DNA from: an uncultured Lachnospiraceae bacterium
GTDB lineage: Bacteria; Bacillota; Clostridia; Lachnospirales; Lachnospiraceae
Assembly: GCA_947177515.1 (NCBI GenBank)
Contig: CAMWUU010000217.1
Span: 1 to 6,270, forward strand
Length of the DNA: 6,270 nucleotides
Reading direction: 5' to 3'
Each line of letters starts with the position of its first letter. Position 1 is the stretch's first letter. Positions 1 to 6,212 of this stretch are shown one piece after another. The position numbers and the translations under genes were made by a program. The notes beneath the pieces were generated by a model. The model searched no databases. It was not told the DNA's origin and worked only from the letters and a program-made list of their open reading frames with translations.

Positions 1-328
1 GGTCGGTATTGCTCTCGCGCCTCTTCGGGAAACCGCTCATCCCGCCATATTGGCGCAGTGTATCAAACCCCTCCGCGCGCCCGGTAAGGATCTTGTGCAC
101 ATAACACTGGTGGCCCACATCCCAGACCAACTTGTCTTTTGGGAAATCGAGGAACAAATGCAGCGCCATCGTAAGCTCGACCACCCCAAGGTTGGATGCT
201 AGATGCCCTCCCGTCCTGCTGACATGCTTAATCAAAAACTCCCGGATCTGCTCCGCTAACGCCTCATATTCCGACGGGCGCAGATTCCTTATATCGTTTG
301 CCTTTTTTATTTTTTCCAAGGTACGCAT
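1..328 (-). CDS. dxs: 1-deoxy-D-xylulose-5-phosphate synthase, N-terminal part (cut by window edge)
   Basis: Dxs condenses pyruvate with glyceraldehyde 3-phosphate, using thiamine diphosphate, to make DXP, the first step of the MEP isoprenoid pathway in the cytoplasm. I translated this frame by hand: 109 complete codons from the ATG at 328-326, open to the window edge, so most of the roughly 620-residue enzyme is missing. It opens MRTLEKIKKANDIRNL and carries the family hallmarks SRTGGHLASNLGVVELTMAL (residues 37-56) and WDVGHQCYVHKILTGR (69-84). His42 and His73 match in spacing the two active-site histidines of the E. coli enzyme (H49 and H80). The start is favoured by GAGAGG five bases upstream; the only ATG just before it meets a stop after one codon. 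It follows ispA by 21 bp and is evidently co-transcribed, so an early MEP enzyme and a prenyl transferase sit together. Only the cut at the edge is odd. Confidence 0.96.
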   Translation of the reverse strand, partial: MRTLEKIKKANDIRNLRPSEYEALAEQIREFLIKHVSRTGGHLASNLGVVELTMALHLFLDFPKDKLVWDVGHQCYVHKILTGRAEGFDTLRQYGGMSGFPKRRESNTD

Positions 329-349
329 TTTTGCCTCTCAATCCATCGG

Positions 350-1324
350 CTAGCGTTCCCGCTCCGACAGCAAATCCACTAACCCAATTAGAAAAGTAGC
401 ATCCCTCCCCTTTTTCTTATCAAACTGTAATAAAATCTGGATAGCCTCCCCCGTAAGACGTTTCACCTCTTCCCTCGCTTTTTTGACTGGATGCAGGGTT
501 ACGTAAGTTGTTTTATGATTCTTCTCATCACTGTGTATCGGCTTTCCAAGGACTTTTTCATTCCCCGTAATATCTAAGATATCATCCTGTATCTGGAATG
601 CCATGCCGATGGCCGTACCCATCTGCCCAAGCTGATCCGCTTCGCCTTTTGTCACACCTGAAAGTACTCCTCCTATCATAACGGCGGCCTCCAACAGGGC
701 TGCGGTCTTTAAACGGTAGATAAAATCAAGCGTCCCCTCTTTAAAGGGCTGCCCAGTTTTTTCCACATCGACGGACTGCCCGCCAATCATCCCCCAAATT
801 CCTGATTTAACTGACAATATGGAGAGTGCTTTTGCTCCTGCTAAAATCCTTTCCGGTTCCTTTTCCTTTTCGAGTGCCCCCGCCGCAATTTCAAAAGCAA
901 GATTTAACAGGGCATCCCCCGCCAAAATCCCCATGGCCTCACCATACTTAGCATGGGTTGTAAGCTTACCCCTTCGGTATTTATCATTATCCATAGCTGG
1001 GAGGTCATCATGGACTAGGGAATAAGTATGGATCATCTCGATTGCCGCCGCAAACGCAGCCACTAACGGATCCGCAATTCCCTCCCCGCCACACAACTCA
1101 TTCGTCCCGACCAAAAAAATCGGGCGCAGACGCTTGCCCCCCGCGTTTACACTGTAATTTACCGCCGAAATGACCGTGGTCTGTTCCCCCACTTCCTGCG
1201 GGAGAAATCCTGCCAGTAATCTGTTTATATCCTCCGTTTTATTCTCCAAAATCTGTTTGAACTTATCGGTCGAAATTTCAACATTCTTTGAAACACCGAT
1301 TTGCTCTTTCCCATTCTTATCCAT
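350..1324 (-). CDS. ispA: Polyprenyl synthetase, farnesyl diphosphate synthase type (IspA)
   Basis: This cytoplasmic trans-prenyltransferase condenses DMAPP/GPP with IPP to give farnesyl diphosphate, precursor of undecaprenyl phosphate and quinone tails. Visible motifs, numbered from the preferred start: GGKRLRP (62-68, IPP binding), the first aspartate-rich motif in bacterial DDxxxxD form, DDLPAMD (106-112), and the second, DDILD (247-251) after GMAFQIQ. The frame is open to an ATG at 1384, giving 344 residues, long for a family usually near 290-300. That ATG has no Shine-Dalgarno. AAGGAAGG lies directly before an ATG at 1333 and nine bases before the ATG at 1324, so I chose 1324 (324 residues). 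The conserved part begins about 20 residues later, and no further ATG lies between. It follows xseB and precedes dxs by 21 bp, the usual Firmicute order. Chain length (C15 versus C10 or C20) is assigned by family likeness and context, not proven. Confidence 0.93.
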   Translation of the reverse strand: MDKNGKEQIGVSKNVEISTDKFKQILENKTEDINRLLAGFLPQEVGEQTTVISAVNYSVNAGGKRLRPIFLVGTNELCGGEGIADPLVAAFAAAIEMIHTYSLVHDDLPAMDNDKYRRGKLTTHAKYGEAMGILAGDALLNLAFEIAAGALEKEKEPERILAGAKALSILSVKSGIWGMIGGQSVDVEKTGQPFKEGTLDFIYRLKTAALLEAAVMIGGVLSGVTKGEADQLGQMGTAIGMAFQIQDDILDITGNEKVLGKPIHSDEKNHKTTYVTLHPVKKAREEVKRLTGEAIQILLQFDKKKGRDATFLIGLVDLLSERER

Positions 1325-1390
1325 CGGTTCCATCCTTCCTTGCTGGGGTTGTCTGCCTAAGGAGCCGTTTTTTTTACTCCCCATGCTAGT

Positions 1391-1410
1391 TTACCATTTT
1401 TTACCATTTT
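1391..1410. repeat. Tandem 10-bp duplication before ispA
   Basis: The + strand shows TTACCATTTT twice in direct succession (1391-1400 and 1401-1410), followed by another T. On the coding strand this is AAAATGGTAA repeated, an A-rich stretch containing two ATG triplets. Such a repeat is prone to replication slippage, and a 10-bp change would shift the frame of the small ORF that runs through it. It supplies no recognisable ribosome binding site for the long ispA start. Confidence 0.85.
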
Positions 1411-1438
1411 TATAATCCATCCAAACGCGTTTTTTCAC
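1391..1438 (-). CDS. Possible 15-codon small ORF between xseB and ispA (unproven)
   Basis: A GTG at 1438-1436, preceded by AAGGA four bases upstream, opens a frame reading MKKRVWMDYKNGKKW and ending at TAA (1393-1391). An ATG at residue 7 could also start it. The peptide is very basic with two tryptophans and matches no family I recognise. It lies in the only space between xseB and ispA and is in the same frame as ispA, separated from the longest ispA frame (ATG at 1384) by the stop and two codons. Its last codons lie in a perfect tandem 10-bp repeat. It could be a leader peptide coupled to ispA, a remnant of a longer frame broken by repeat slippage, or chance. No conservation data are available here. 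Confidence 0.22.
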   Translation of the reverse strand: MKKRVWMDYKNGKKW

Positions 1439-1449
1439 CGGTTCCTTAT

Positions 1450-1683
1450 CTATATTCCTTCCTCCTCCAGCGCAATCAACTGTTTTTCCACCCGGTCAAT
1501 AGAATCATTGCACTGTTTGACAAGCTGCATCCCTCTTTGATAGAGGGCAAAGGATGCTTCGAGGCTGATCCCATCTTTTTCCAGTTCCTCCATTACCGTA
1601 TCAAGCTCTGCAAATGTTTCTTCAAGTGTCTGCTGCTTTGGCGCTGCTTCCAACGCACTCTCCTGCTTCTTTCTTCCCGCCAT
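1450..1683 (-). CDS. xseB: Exodeoxyribonuclease VII small subunit
   Basis: XseB is the small subunit of exonuclease VII. Several copies bind the XseA large subunit to form the enzyme that degrades single-stranded DNA from both ends to short oligonucleotides. The 77-residue product has the usual family length. After a basic, polar N-terminus (residues 1-18) comes the conserved helical region TLEETFAELDTVMEELEKDG (19-38), then SLEASFALYQRGMQLVKQCN (40-59) and a final acidic helix ending in ALEEEGI. AAGGAGG six bases before the ATG makes the start clear. It sits 43 bp after xseA, its partner gene, and ahead of ispA. Nothing is missing. Confidence 0.96.
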   Translation of the reverse strand: MAGRKKQESALEAAPKQQTLEETFAELDTVMEELEKDGISLEASFALYQRGMQLVKQCNDSIDRVEKQLIALEEEGI

Positions 1684-1726
1684 CCATAACCTCCTTGCCT
1701 TATCTTAGGAACTGTTCTAATTCCGG

Positions 1727-3055
1727 CTAATTACGAAGCAATTTGTTATCCTCTTCTTCCTTTATATAGCCCCCGGGTTTTATCCCTGTAACCTTCGCGA
1801 AGATTTCCCCGTCCCTTACAGTGACAACCAGTTCCCCGCCTTTTTTTACATCATTTACGGAAACCACGCCTTTTTCTTCCGACGATACATAGGAATACCC
1901 CTTTGCAAAACGTGCAAGCGGTGATACTCCTTCCAGTCTTGCCGCTGCAATTTTAAGGCGCTGGCGCTTTTTCTCAACCGCTCCCCGGACAGTTCTTAAA
2001 AGGCTCTCCGGCACACCTGCCAAACGTCCCCTTCTCTCTTTTACTATCCCATCCATCCTGCACTTTAAGCGCTCTTTCCTGTACGCCAGGCTCTCTTTCT
2101 TCTGAGCCAGCCCCCTTCTTGGATTTTCAAGGGCAAGCCTGTCCGCTTTTGCCAATGCTGCTTCCCGGTATCCCCGTATCACACCAAACATCGCCCGGGT
2201 CAGTCTTTCGTGGCAGCCGGCAAGCTTCCCGTCAAGCGCCGCAATCTCAAAGACGGCCAATTCCGCTGCTGCCGACGGCGTGGGCGCGCGCAGATCTGCC
2301 ACATAGTCGATTAATGTCACATCCGTTTCATGCCCGACCCCGGAAACAATCGGTGCCACACAGGCATAGGCAGCGCGCACTACGATTTCTTCATTAAATG
2401 CCCACAGATCCTCGATGGAACCGCCTCCCCGCGCCACAATGATCAGGTCAACACCGTACCGGTCAAGCCTTTTAATCCCGCGTGCCACTGACTCCGCGGC
2501 ACCAAACCCCTGTACCTGTGCAGGAGCCAATACTAGTTGGATAAAGGGGTTGCGCCGTCTGGCAATATTACAGATATCCTGTAATGCTGCCCCGGTGCCT
2601 GCCGTTACGACCCCAATTTTTTTCGGGAAGACCGGCAGCGGTTTCTTGTGTTCCATATCAAAATATCCAGCCTCCCGCAGTTTCCCCTTCAACTGCTCCA
2701 AGCGCTCATAGAGCTGCCCAACGCCGTCAAGTACAATTCTCTGCGCATAAAGCTGGTATTTCCCGTCCCTCTCGTAGACCCGGATGCTTCCTGACGCGAT
2801 AACGCCATCCCCCTCGCGCATCCTAAAATTCAATCCCGCGCGTGCGCCTGCAAACATAACACAGGCAATCTGGCTTGTCCCATCCTTTAACGTAAAATAG
2901 ATATGCCCCGAGGTATGATACTTGCAGTTCGAAACCTCACCCTTAATGGAAACCCGGTTCAGGAGCATATCTTTTTCAAATATATTTTTAATATAACCGG
3001 TCACCTGTGACACGGTATAAGCCTCTTTTTGTGACACAGCACTAAATTCCCCCAT
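1727..3055 (-). CDS. xseA: Exodeoxyribonuclease VII large subunit
   Basis: XseA is the catalytic subunit of exonuclease VII, which removes single-stranded DNA in repair and recombination. At 442 residues it is full length. Order: an N-terminal OB-fold DNA-binding domain (about 13-110, with IKGEVSNCKYHTSGHIYFTL at 37-56); the catalytic domain (about 140-260) with KKIGVVTAGTGAALQDI (145-161), IIVARGGGSIEDLWAFNEE (205-223) and GVGHETDVTLIDYVADLRAP (239-258); a long Arg/Lys-rich coiled-coil region (about 265-375); and a short C-terminal segment containing FAKGYSYV. The usual TSPTGAA reads TAGTGAA here. The start at 3055 lies 11 bp after the nusB stop and has no good Shine-Dalgarno, so translation may be coupled to nusB. 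A GTG at 3037, preceded by GGGGGAA, would give MSQKEAYTVSQV and is a fair alternative, since the conserved N-terminus begins there. Confidence 0.97.
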   Translation of the reverse strand: MGEFSAVSQKEAYTVSQVTGYIKNIFEKDMLLNRVSIKGEVSNCKYHTSGHIYFTLKDGTSQIACVMFAGARAGLNFRMREGDGVIASGSIRVYERDGKYQLYAQRIVLDGVGQLYERLEQLKGKLREAGYFDMEHKKPLPVFPKKIGVVTAGTGAALQDICNIARRRNPFIQLVLAPAQVQGFGAAESVARGIKRLDRYGVDLIIVARGGGSIEDLWAFNEEIVVRAAYACVAPIVSGVGHETDVTLIDYVADLRAPTPSAAAELAVFEIAALDGKLAGCHERLTRAMFGVIRGYREAALAKADRLALENPRRGLAQKKESLAYRKERLKCRMDGIVKERRGRLAGVPESLLRTVRGAVEKKRQRLKIAAARLEGVSPLARFAKGYSYVSSEEKGVVSVNDVKKGGELVVTVRDGEIFAKVTGIKPGGYIKEEEDNKLLRN

Positions 3056-3066
3056 CTGCCGTCACT

Positions 3067-3471
3067 TCATTCCTGGACGAGTTTTGCCAGGATGCCGTTG
3101 ACAAATCCTGAGGAAGCATCCCCGCCAAACTTTTTCGCCAATTCAACTGCCTCGTTGATCGCCACTTTCTTTGGAACTTCCTTATCACAGCACATCTCAA
3201 ATACTGCGAGGCGTAACAGGGAAAGCTCTACCTTTCCCATGCGGTTTAACTTCCATCCACTGGTCGCCCTAGTAAGGAGTGCATCGATTGACCCAAAATT
3301 TTCCCTTACACGCGCAAAGCGCCCCACAATATATTCCATCTCTTCCCCGGAGGCGCTTTTTGCATAGTTCTCAAAGTAAAGCCCGTTCTGTACATCCACA
3401 TCCGCCGCGTCGTAAAATTCTCCCTGGAACAAAAGTACAAATACATGTTCCCTGATTTCCCGTCTGGTCAT
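3067..3471 (-). CDS. nusB: Transcription antitermination factor NusB
   Basis: NusB, with NusE (ribosomal protein S10), binds BoxA RNA and forms part of the antitermination complex that lets RNA polymerase complete rRNA operons. The 134-residue product is of normal length and all-helical in style. It begins MTRREIREHVFVLLFQGEFY and ends with the family signature PKKVAINEAVELAKKFGG (100-117) followed by DASSGFVNGILAKL (118-131). The central region SGWKLNRMGKVELSLLRLAV (71-90) is also typical. The ATG at 3471 is the only sensible start, but its Shine-Dalgarno is weak: GGGGAAGGG ends 12 bases upstream, further than usual. It starts 24 bp after the asp23-family gene and is followed 11 bp later by xseA. 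In B. subtilis folD separates nusB and xseA; it is absent here. Confidence 0.96.
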   Translation of the reverse strand: MTRREIREHVFVLLFQGEFYDAADVDVQNGLYFENYAKSASGEEMEYIVGRFARVRENFGSIDALLTRATSGWKLNRMGKVELSLLRLAVFEMCCDKEVPKKVAINEAVELAKKFGGDASSGFVNGILAKLVQE

Positions 3472-3495
3472 TTTTTTACCATACCCTTCCCCAGG

Positions 3496-3885
3496 TTACC
3501 TGCTTTTTTCCGTTTCCACACCGACAATCCGTATATTGACACTCTCCACATCGAGTCCTGTCATATTTTCAATTGCCGTCTTAACGCGATCCTGGATCGC
3601 GTTGCAGGTCTTCGGGATACTGTATCCATATCGCATGATTACCGACAGCTCCGCATGAACCTTCCCGCGCATCAGCTCAATTTTGACACCCTTTGAAAGA
3701 TTCTTTACCCCAAGCTTGCCGACGATCTCATTTGTCAGGTTCCCCTGCATGGAAGCGACACCTTCCACCTCGGTCGTTGCAAGTCCCGCAATGGTCGCAA
3801 CCACGTCATCTGCAATCTTCACCTCACCGATGGGGCTTTCTGTTTCCATTGTATATCCGTTCTGGTTCTCGTTTTCCCTGCTCAT
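3496..3885 (-). CDS. Asp23/Gls24 family envelope stress response protein
   Basis: This 129-residue protein belongs to the Asp23/Gls24 (DUF322) family, cytoplasmic proteins tied to cell-envelope stress and, in staphylococci, anchored beneath the membrane by a partner. Its exact job here is unknown. The family pattern is clear: GEVKIADDVVATIAGLATTE (20-39), VEGVASMQGN (40-49), a central VKIELMRGKVHAELSVIMRY (67-86), and a C-terminal KTAIENMTGLDVESVNIRIV (102-121). There is no signal peptide or membrane segment. The start follows AGGAGG by six bases and is secure. It corresponds by position to B. subtilis yqhY, just upstream of nusB, and is the first gene after a sigma-A-like promoter, so it probably leads the nusB-xseA-xseB-ispA-dxs transcript. 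Confidence 0.94.
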   Translation of the reverse strand: MSRENENQNGYTMETESPIGEVKIADDVVATIAGLATTEVEGVASMQGNLTNEIVGKLGVKNLSKGVKIELMRGKVHAELSVIMRYGYSIPKTCNAIQDRVKTAIENMTGLDVESVNIRIVGVETEKSR

Positions 3886-3949
3886 GTTTTACCTCCTGCT
3901 CCTTTGGTTCCTCCAAAATATACCGTTTTACAAAGTCATATCCATTCTT
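3886..3949 (-). promoter_or_regulatory. Leader of the asp23-nusB transcript with three SD-like motifs
   Basis: Between the predicted transcription start (about 3949) and the asp23-family ATG lie roughly 64 bases. The last part holds three purine-rich Shine-Dalgarno-like motifs in a row (GGAGG, AAAGGAG, AGGAGG); only the last is correctly placed, six bases before the ATG. TTTGG and CCAAA flank the first motif and could pair into a five-base-pair hairpin with loop AGGAA. An ATG in the leader opens only a five-codon frame with no ribosome binding site. I see no riboswitch I can name. Confidence 0.4.
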
Positions 3950-3955
3950 TTTTTT

Positions 3956-3984
3956 ATTATACCAAAGAAGCAGCATGAATGCAA
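3956..3984 (-). promoter_or_regulatory. Sigma-A-type promoter with extended -10 for the asp23-nusB operon
   Basis: On the minus strand TATAAT (3961-3956), a perfect -10 box, is preceded directly by TGG, giving an extended -10 motif. TTGCAT (3984-3979) stands 17 bp upstream as a -35 box with three of six consensus bases. The expected start of transcription is about 3949, just past a run of eight A residues. The position, between the sporulation genes and the housekeeping genes, fits a separate vegetative promoter for asp23-nusB and downstream genes. The -35 box overlaps the 3' foot of the hairpin after spoIIIAH. Confidence 0.78.
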
Positions 3985-4020
3985 AGGAAAATTTCAAACG
4001 AAATCTTCCTTTGATTTTTT
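3982..4020. terminator. Hairpin after spoIIIAH, terminator-like
   Basis: Positions 3982-3995 and 4000-4013 form a 14-bp inverted repeat around a four-base loop. Read as minus-strand RNA it is fully paired with one G-U wobble. It begins about 20 bases after the spoIIIAH stop, so it is the natural candidate for the 3' end of the spoIIIA transcript. However, the run of T residues (4015-4020) follows the stem only on the + strand. On the minus strand the stem is followed by CATTC, not a U tract. By sequence it is therefore a good intrinsic terminator for rightward (antisense) transcription and only a possible processing or weak stop signal for spoIIIA. Confidence 0.6.
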
Positions 4021-4032
4021 CCGCACTATTGC

Positions 4033-4932
4033 CTACTCTTCCATAATTACGGTTGTGATTACAATCCCATCCGCCCCGATGCCTGTCTTGCGGCTTACAA
4101 TATCCTCGATCTGTGCTATCTGCTGTTCTGTGATGCTCTCGGCATTAACCACCACATCGACCTCGCTCTCTAAAAGCGTGACAACAACCCCGCTGTAGCC
4201 TTTTGCCTCAAGCAAAATCTCCGCTGCATTCTCGCATTCCGCGCGATTTGTCAGCGCAATGATCTCGTCGATTGCCTGCTGTTTGAGTTCATCAGCTACC
4301 GCACTGTCCGATACCACGGACATCAATAATTCTTTGTTTTTGGCGCGCATCTGCTCCCTGGTCAGTTTGGCATTGGAAAAAAAGCCATTCTCGATGGTTA
4401 CACTGGTAAAGACCGCTTCACCCGGTACTGCTCCACCATCCGTCTGCGTACTTTCCCCATCCCCATTCTTTTTATCCCCATCTTCTTTCGTGCCATCCTT
4501 ATCTTTATCAGCTTCCCCACTGGTTTCCTTATCCGCATCCTTATTCTCTTCTTTTCCCGTCCCTTCCAAACCGGAGCCATCCTCCTTATTTCCCTTTTCC
4601 ATTCCTTCTTTTTCCATGTCCTTCTGATCCGTTACGCTGCTGCTGTCCACCTCGTCGCTCCCATCCGTCTTTCCTGCTGCCACCCGGTTTTCTTTTAGTA
4701 CCATCTCCCCATTATCCGACATCTGGTACGTAAAATAGGAGTCCTCACCCAAATCCTCCGCCGACAAATCGCCATAGTCCTCACCTTCCGTATAGGAACT
4801 TCCTGATGTTAATTTCGCTTCCTTCTCGTCCTCTTTCTCCGCGTCCTTTGCAAAGTTCAGATATCCGACCACCGCAATCATGATGGCCAGAGCCGTAATG
4901 ATGATCTGATTCTTCTTAAAAATTGCTTTCAT
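4033..4932 (-). CDS. spoIIIAH: Stage III sporulation protein AH
   Basis: SpoIIIAH is the mother-cell protein that crosses the intermembrane space and binds forespore SpoIIQ, forming the engulfment channel. The product has a short basic N-terminus, one membrane segment (about residues 9-27, IIITALAIMIAVVGYL core), a very long Asp/Glu/Lys/Gly/Ser-rich low-complexity linker (about 28-170), and a C-terminal domain (about 171-299) with TREQMRAKNKELL (192-204), AIDEIIALTNRAECENAAEI (220-239) and a final VITTVIMEE. That domain is the family's YscJ/FliF-like ring-building fold. At 299 residues it is clearly longer than the B. subtilis protein (about 218), the excess lying in the linker. AAAGGGG eight bases before the ATG supports the start. 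It follows spoIIIAG by 22 bp and is the last spoIIIA gene; in B. subtilis the operon is sigma-E dependent, with its promoter upstream of spoIIIAA, which would lie outside this window. Confidence 0.93.
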   Translation of the reverse strand: MKAIFKKNQIIITALAIMIAVVGYLNFAKDAEKEDEKEAKLTSGSSYTEGEDYGDLSAEDLGEDSYFTYQMSDNGEMVLKENRVAAGKTDGSDEVDSSSVTDQKDMEKEGMEKGNKEDGSGLEGTGKEENKDADKETSGEADKDKDGTKEDGDKKNGDGESTQTDGGAVPGEAVFTSVTIENGFFSNAKLTREQMRAKNKELLMSVVSDSAVADELKQQAIDEIIALTNRAECENAAEILLEAKGYSGVVVTLLESEVDVVVNAESITEQQIAQIEDIVSRKTGIGADGIVITTVIMEE

Positions 4933-4954
4933 TATGTAGTCCCCTTTCCAAAAC

Positions 4955-5515
4955 CTATTTCATTTCCAATACTACAATCCTATGCGCTGGCACGTTAAAA
5001 AGTGCTTCTGCTGCGGAAACAATATCCATCACTATGTTTTTATCCGCACCGCCTTCACAGACAATAAGTACGCCTGCTACCTGTGCCGTATATTCTTTGG
5101 TTACAAAAGGTATTTCACTATTTTCATAGACTGTTTCCTCCTCCTTTTCCGAAGTGGTGCTAACCCTGCTGCCGCCTGCGCCATCCGTTTCGTTAAGGGA
5201 CTGGGTACCTGTTTTCTGGTCTTTTAACACAATTCTCTCCCCCTGGTCGGCAAGTGTAATCATGACTTCCGCCTTTCCCACACCCTTGATATGGGAAAGC
5301 AATTCTTTTAATCGTCCCTCAAGTTCCGCCACACTGTTATCCTTTATTTCCTGCGGCACCTCCTGCACTGCCCCCGGTTCCTCCTCCTTCTCTTTTTTCC
5401 CGCTCCCCGCCGCTATGGAGAGCGCAAACAGCCCCGCGGCCAGCAGAAGAAGCCAGAGGTTTCTCGTCCCGAGTCCCGCGCACAGTGCTTTCATCTTTTC
5501 TTTCCACGGCAACAT
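4955..5515 (-). CDS. spoIIIAG: Stage III sporulation protein AG
   Basis: SpoIIIAG is a mother-cell membrane protein whose soluble part assembles into a large ring in the SpoIIIA-SpoIIQ channel. The 186-residue product has a short cytoplasmic N-terminus, one hydrophobic segment (about 19-37, LWLLLLAAGLFALSIA), a charged spacer, then the ring-building region: LEGRLKELLSHIKGVGKAEV (65-84), a polar insertion (about 98-135, TGTQSLNETDGAGG and an acidic stretch), and the conserved C-terminal half AGVLIVCEGGADKNIVMDIV (147-166) with ALFNVPAHRIVVLEMK. It is somewhat shorter than B. subtilis SpoIIIAG (about 229). AGGAGG six bases before the ATG fixes the start, and only one base separates it from the spoIIIAF stop, implying coupled translation. 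Confidence 0.93.
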   Translation of the reverse strand: MLPWKEKMKALCAGLGTRNLWLLLLAAGLFALSIAAGSGKKEKEEEPGAVQEVPQEIKDNSVAELEGRLKELLSHIKGVGKAEVMITLADQGERIVLKDQKTGTQSLNETDGAGGSRVSTTSEKEEETVYENSEIPFVTKEYTAQVAGVLIVCEGGADKNIVMDIVSAAEALFNVPAHRIVVLEMK

Positions 5516-5516
5516 G

Positions 5517-6104
5517 CTACTCCTCCTTAATCACATTTATATGCGTTATATCCATATCATAGAAGTCCGCAATCCGCATCCGCGCCACAAATTCCGTGAC
5601 GGAATCCGTATCGGTCTTCCCCCCTTCTTCCCTATCTAGGTCAATGACAATCTCGGTTATGGAAATTTTTTCCATTTCTGTTTTTTCTTCTCCATCCATC
5701 CCCTCACCCGTCCCTTCCACCCACACACTCATCCCTTCGATTACACTGTCTTCAATCCAGAACTGCACTTTTTTTACAGTAAGCGAGAGTCCTGCAAGGA
5801 TTTCATCTAACTGCTTCTTTACCACTGTTTCATATTCCGTAAGTACCCCATCCCGCCAGGCTCCCTCCCCCTCGATTTTCCCCGGCATAAAGTCCGTCCT
5901 TAGCTGCGCTTCCCTAAACATCTGCGCAAAGTCCAGCCCGGAGAGTTTTTTTAGCAGCGGGGAGGCGACTAAAAACATCAGGCAGAGTCCCACGGCGAGT
6001 TTTAAATACTTGCGATATTTTTCACTGGTTAACCGTGTTAAGAGTTCCGTCACCAGAAGAAATACTATGATCTGCCGCATCCAGCTATATAATCCGCTTA
6101 ACAT
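5517..6104 (-). CDS. spoIIIAF: Stage III sporulation protein AF
   Basis: SpoIIIAF is an integral mother-cell membrane component of the SpoIIIA complex. The 195-residue product has two hydrophobic segments near the N-terminus (about 8-24, WMRQIIVFLLVTELL, and 34-51, LKLAVGLCLMFLVASPLL) separated by a short basic loop, then a soluble domain (about 85-195) of the ring-building type found in this complex. The soluble part includes YETVVKKQLDEILAGL (91-106), VKKVQFWIEDSVIEGMSVWV (110-129) and ends ADFYDMDITHINVIKEE. An acidic stretch around 131-147 interrupts the domain. Length and layout match the family. AGGAGG four bases before the ATG supports the start. Upstream, instead of the end of spoIIIAE at close range, there is a repeat region of at least 166 bp. 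Confidence 0.91.
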   Translation of the reverse strand: MLSGLYSWMRQIIVFLLVTELLTRLTSEKYRKYLKLAVGLCLMFLVASPLLKKLSGLDFAQMFREAQLRTDFMPGKIEGEGAWRDGVLTEYETVVKKQLDEILAGLSLTVKKVQFWIEDSVIEGMSVWVEGTGEGMDGEEKTEMEKISITEIVIDLDREEGGKTDTDSVTEFVARMRIADFYDMDITHINVIKEE

Positions 6105-6115
6105 TCTTCCTCCTA

Positions 6116-6170
6116 TTTTTAGTTCCGCAGTATCCCGATACCTGCCCCTTCCCCGGAAGGCATTCCGGCC
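6116..6170. repeat. Direct repeat, copy 1 (100-bp period)
   Basis: These 55 bases recur identically at 6216-6270; the interval between copies is exactly 100 bp. This copy ends five bases before the spoIIIAF ribosome binding site, so the repeat runs right up to the translation signal. It contains the left arm of a large hairpin and G/C-rich inner inverted repeats (CCTTCC/GGAAGG, ATTCCGG/CCGGAAT). The perfect identity suggests recent duplication. Confidence 0.95.
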
Positions 6171-6212
6171 GCCTTTCCCCGGAATCCCTTCCAGCAGCTA
6201 TCGGGCTACTGC
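6127..6212. repeat. Large imperfect inverted repeat (hairpin) in the spoIIIAF leader
   Basis: GCAGTATCCCGATA (6127-6140) pairs with TATCGGGCTACTGC (6199-6212) over 14 bp with one mismatch. Inside lies a second stem, GGAAGG plus ATTCCGG (6155-6168) with CCGGAAT plus CCTTCC (6179-6192), 13 pairs with one central mismatch. On the + strand the structure is followed by six T residues (6215-6220), terminator-like; in the direction of the operon it is not. The right outer arm can instead pair locally on the minus strand (CAGTAGC with GCTGCTG around CCGATA), so two structures exclude each other. Confidence 0.8.

Noticed and set aside
3469..3482. Four-codon ORF (MVKK) whose stop overlaps the nusB start
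   Set aside because: An ATG at 3482 with TGA overlapping the nusB ATG is visible, but the purine stretch lies only about one base before it; most likely chance in an A-rich leader.
3683..4198. 171-codon + strand open frame over the asp23/spoIIIAH junction
   Set aside because: It runs antisense to two well-supported genes and through the promoter region; the product has no family pattern.
4398..4580. 60-codon Arg/Lys-rich minus-strand frame inside spoIIIAH
   Set aside because: It is the shifted frame of the repetitive charged linker; A/G-rich codons give a basic peptide in the alternate frame.
5154..5639. 161-codon + strand open frame antisense to spoIIIAG
   Set aside because: Shadow of spoIIIAG and the end of spoIIIAF; no domain or ribosome binding site argument for it.
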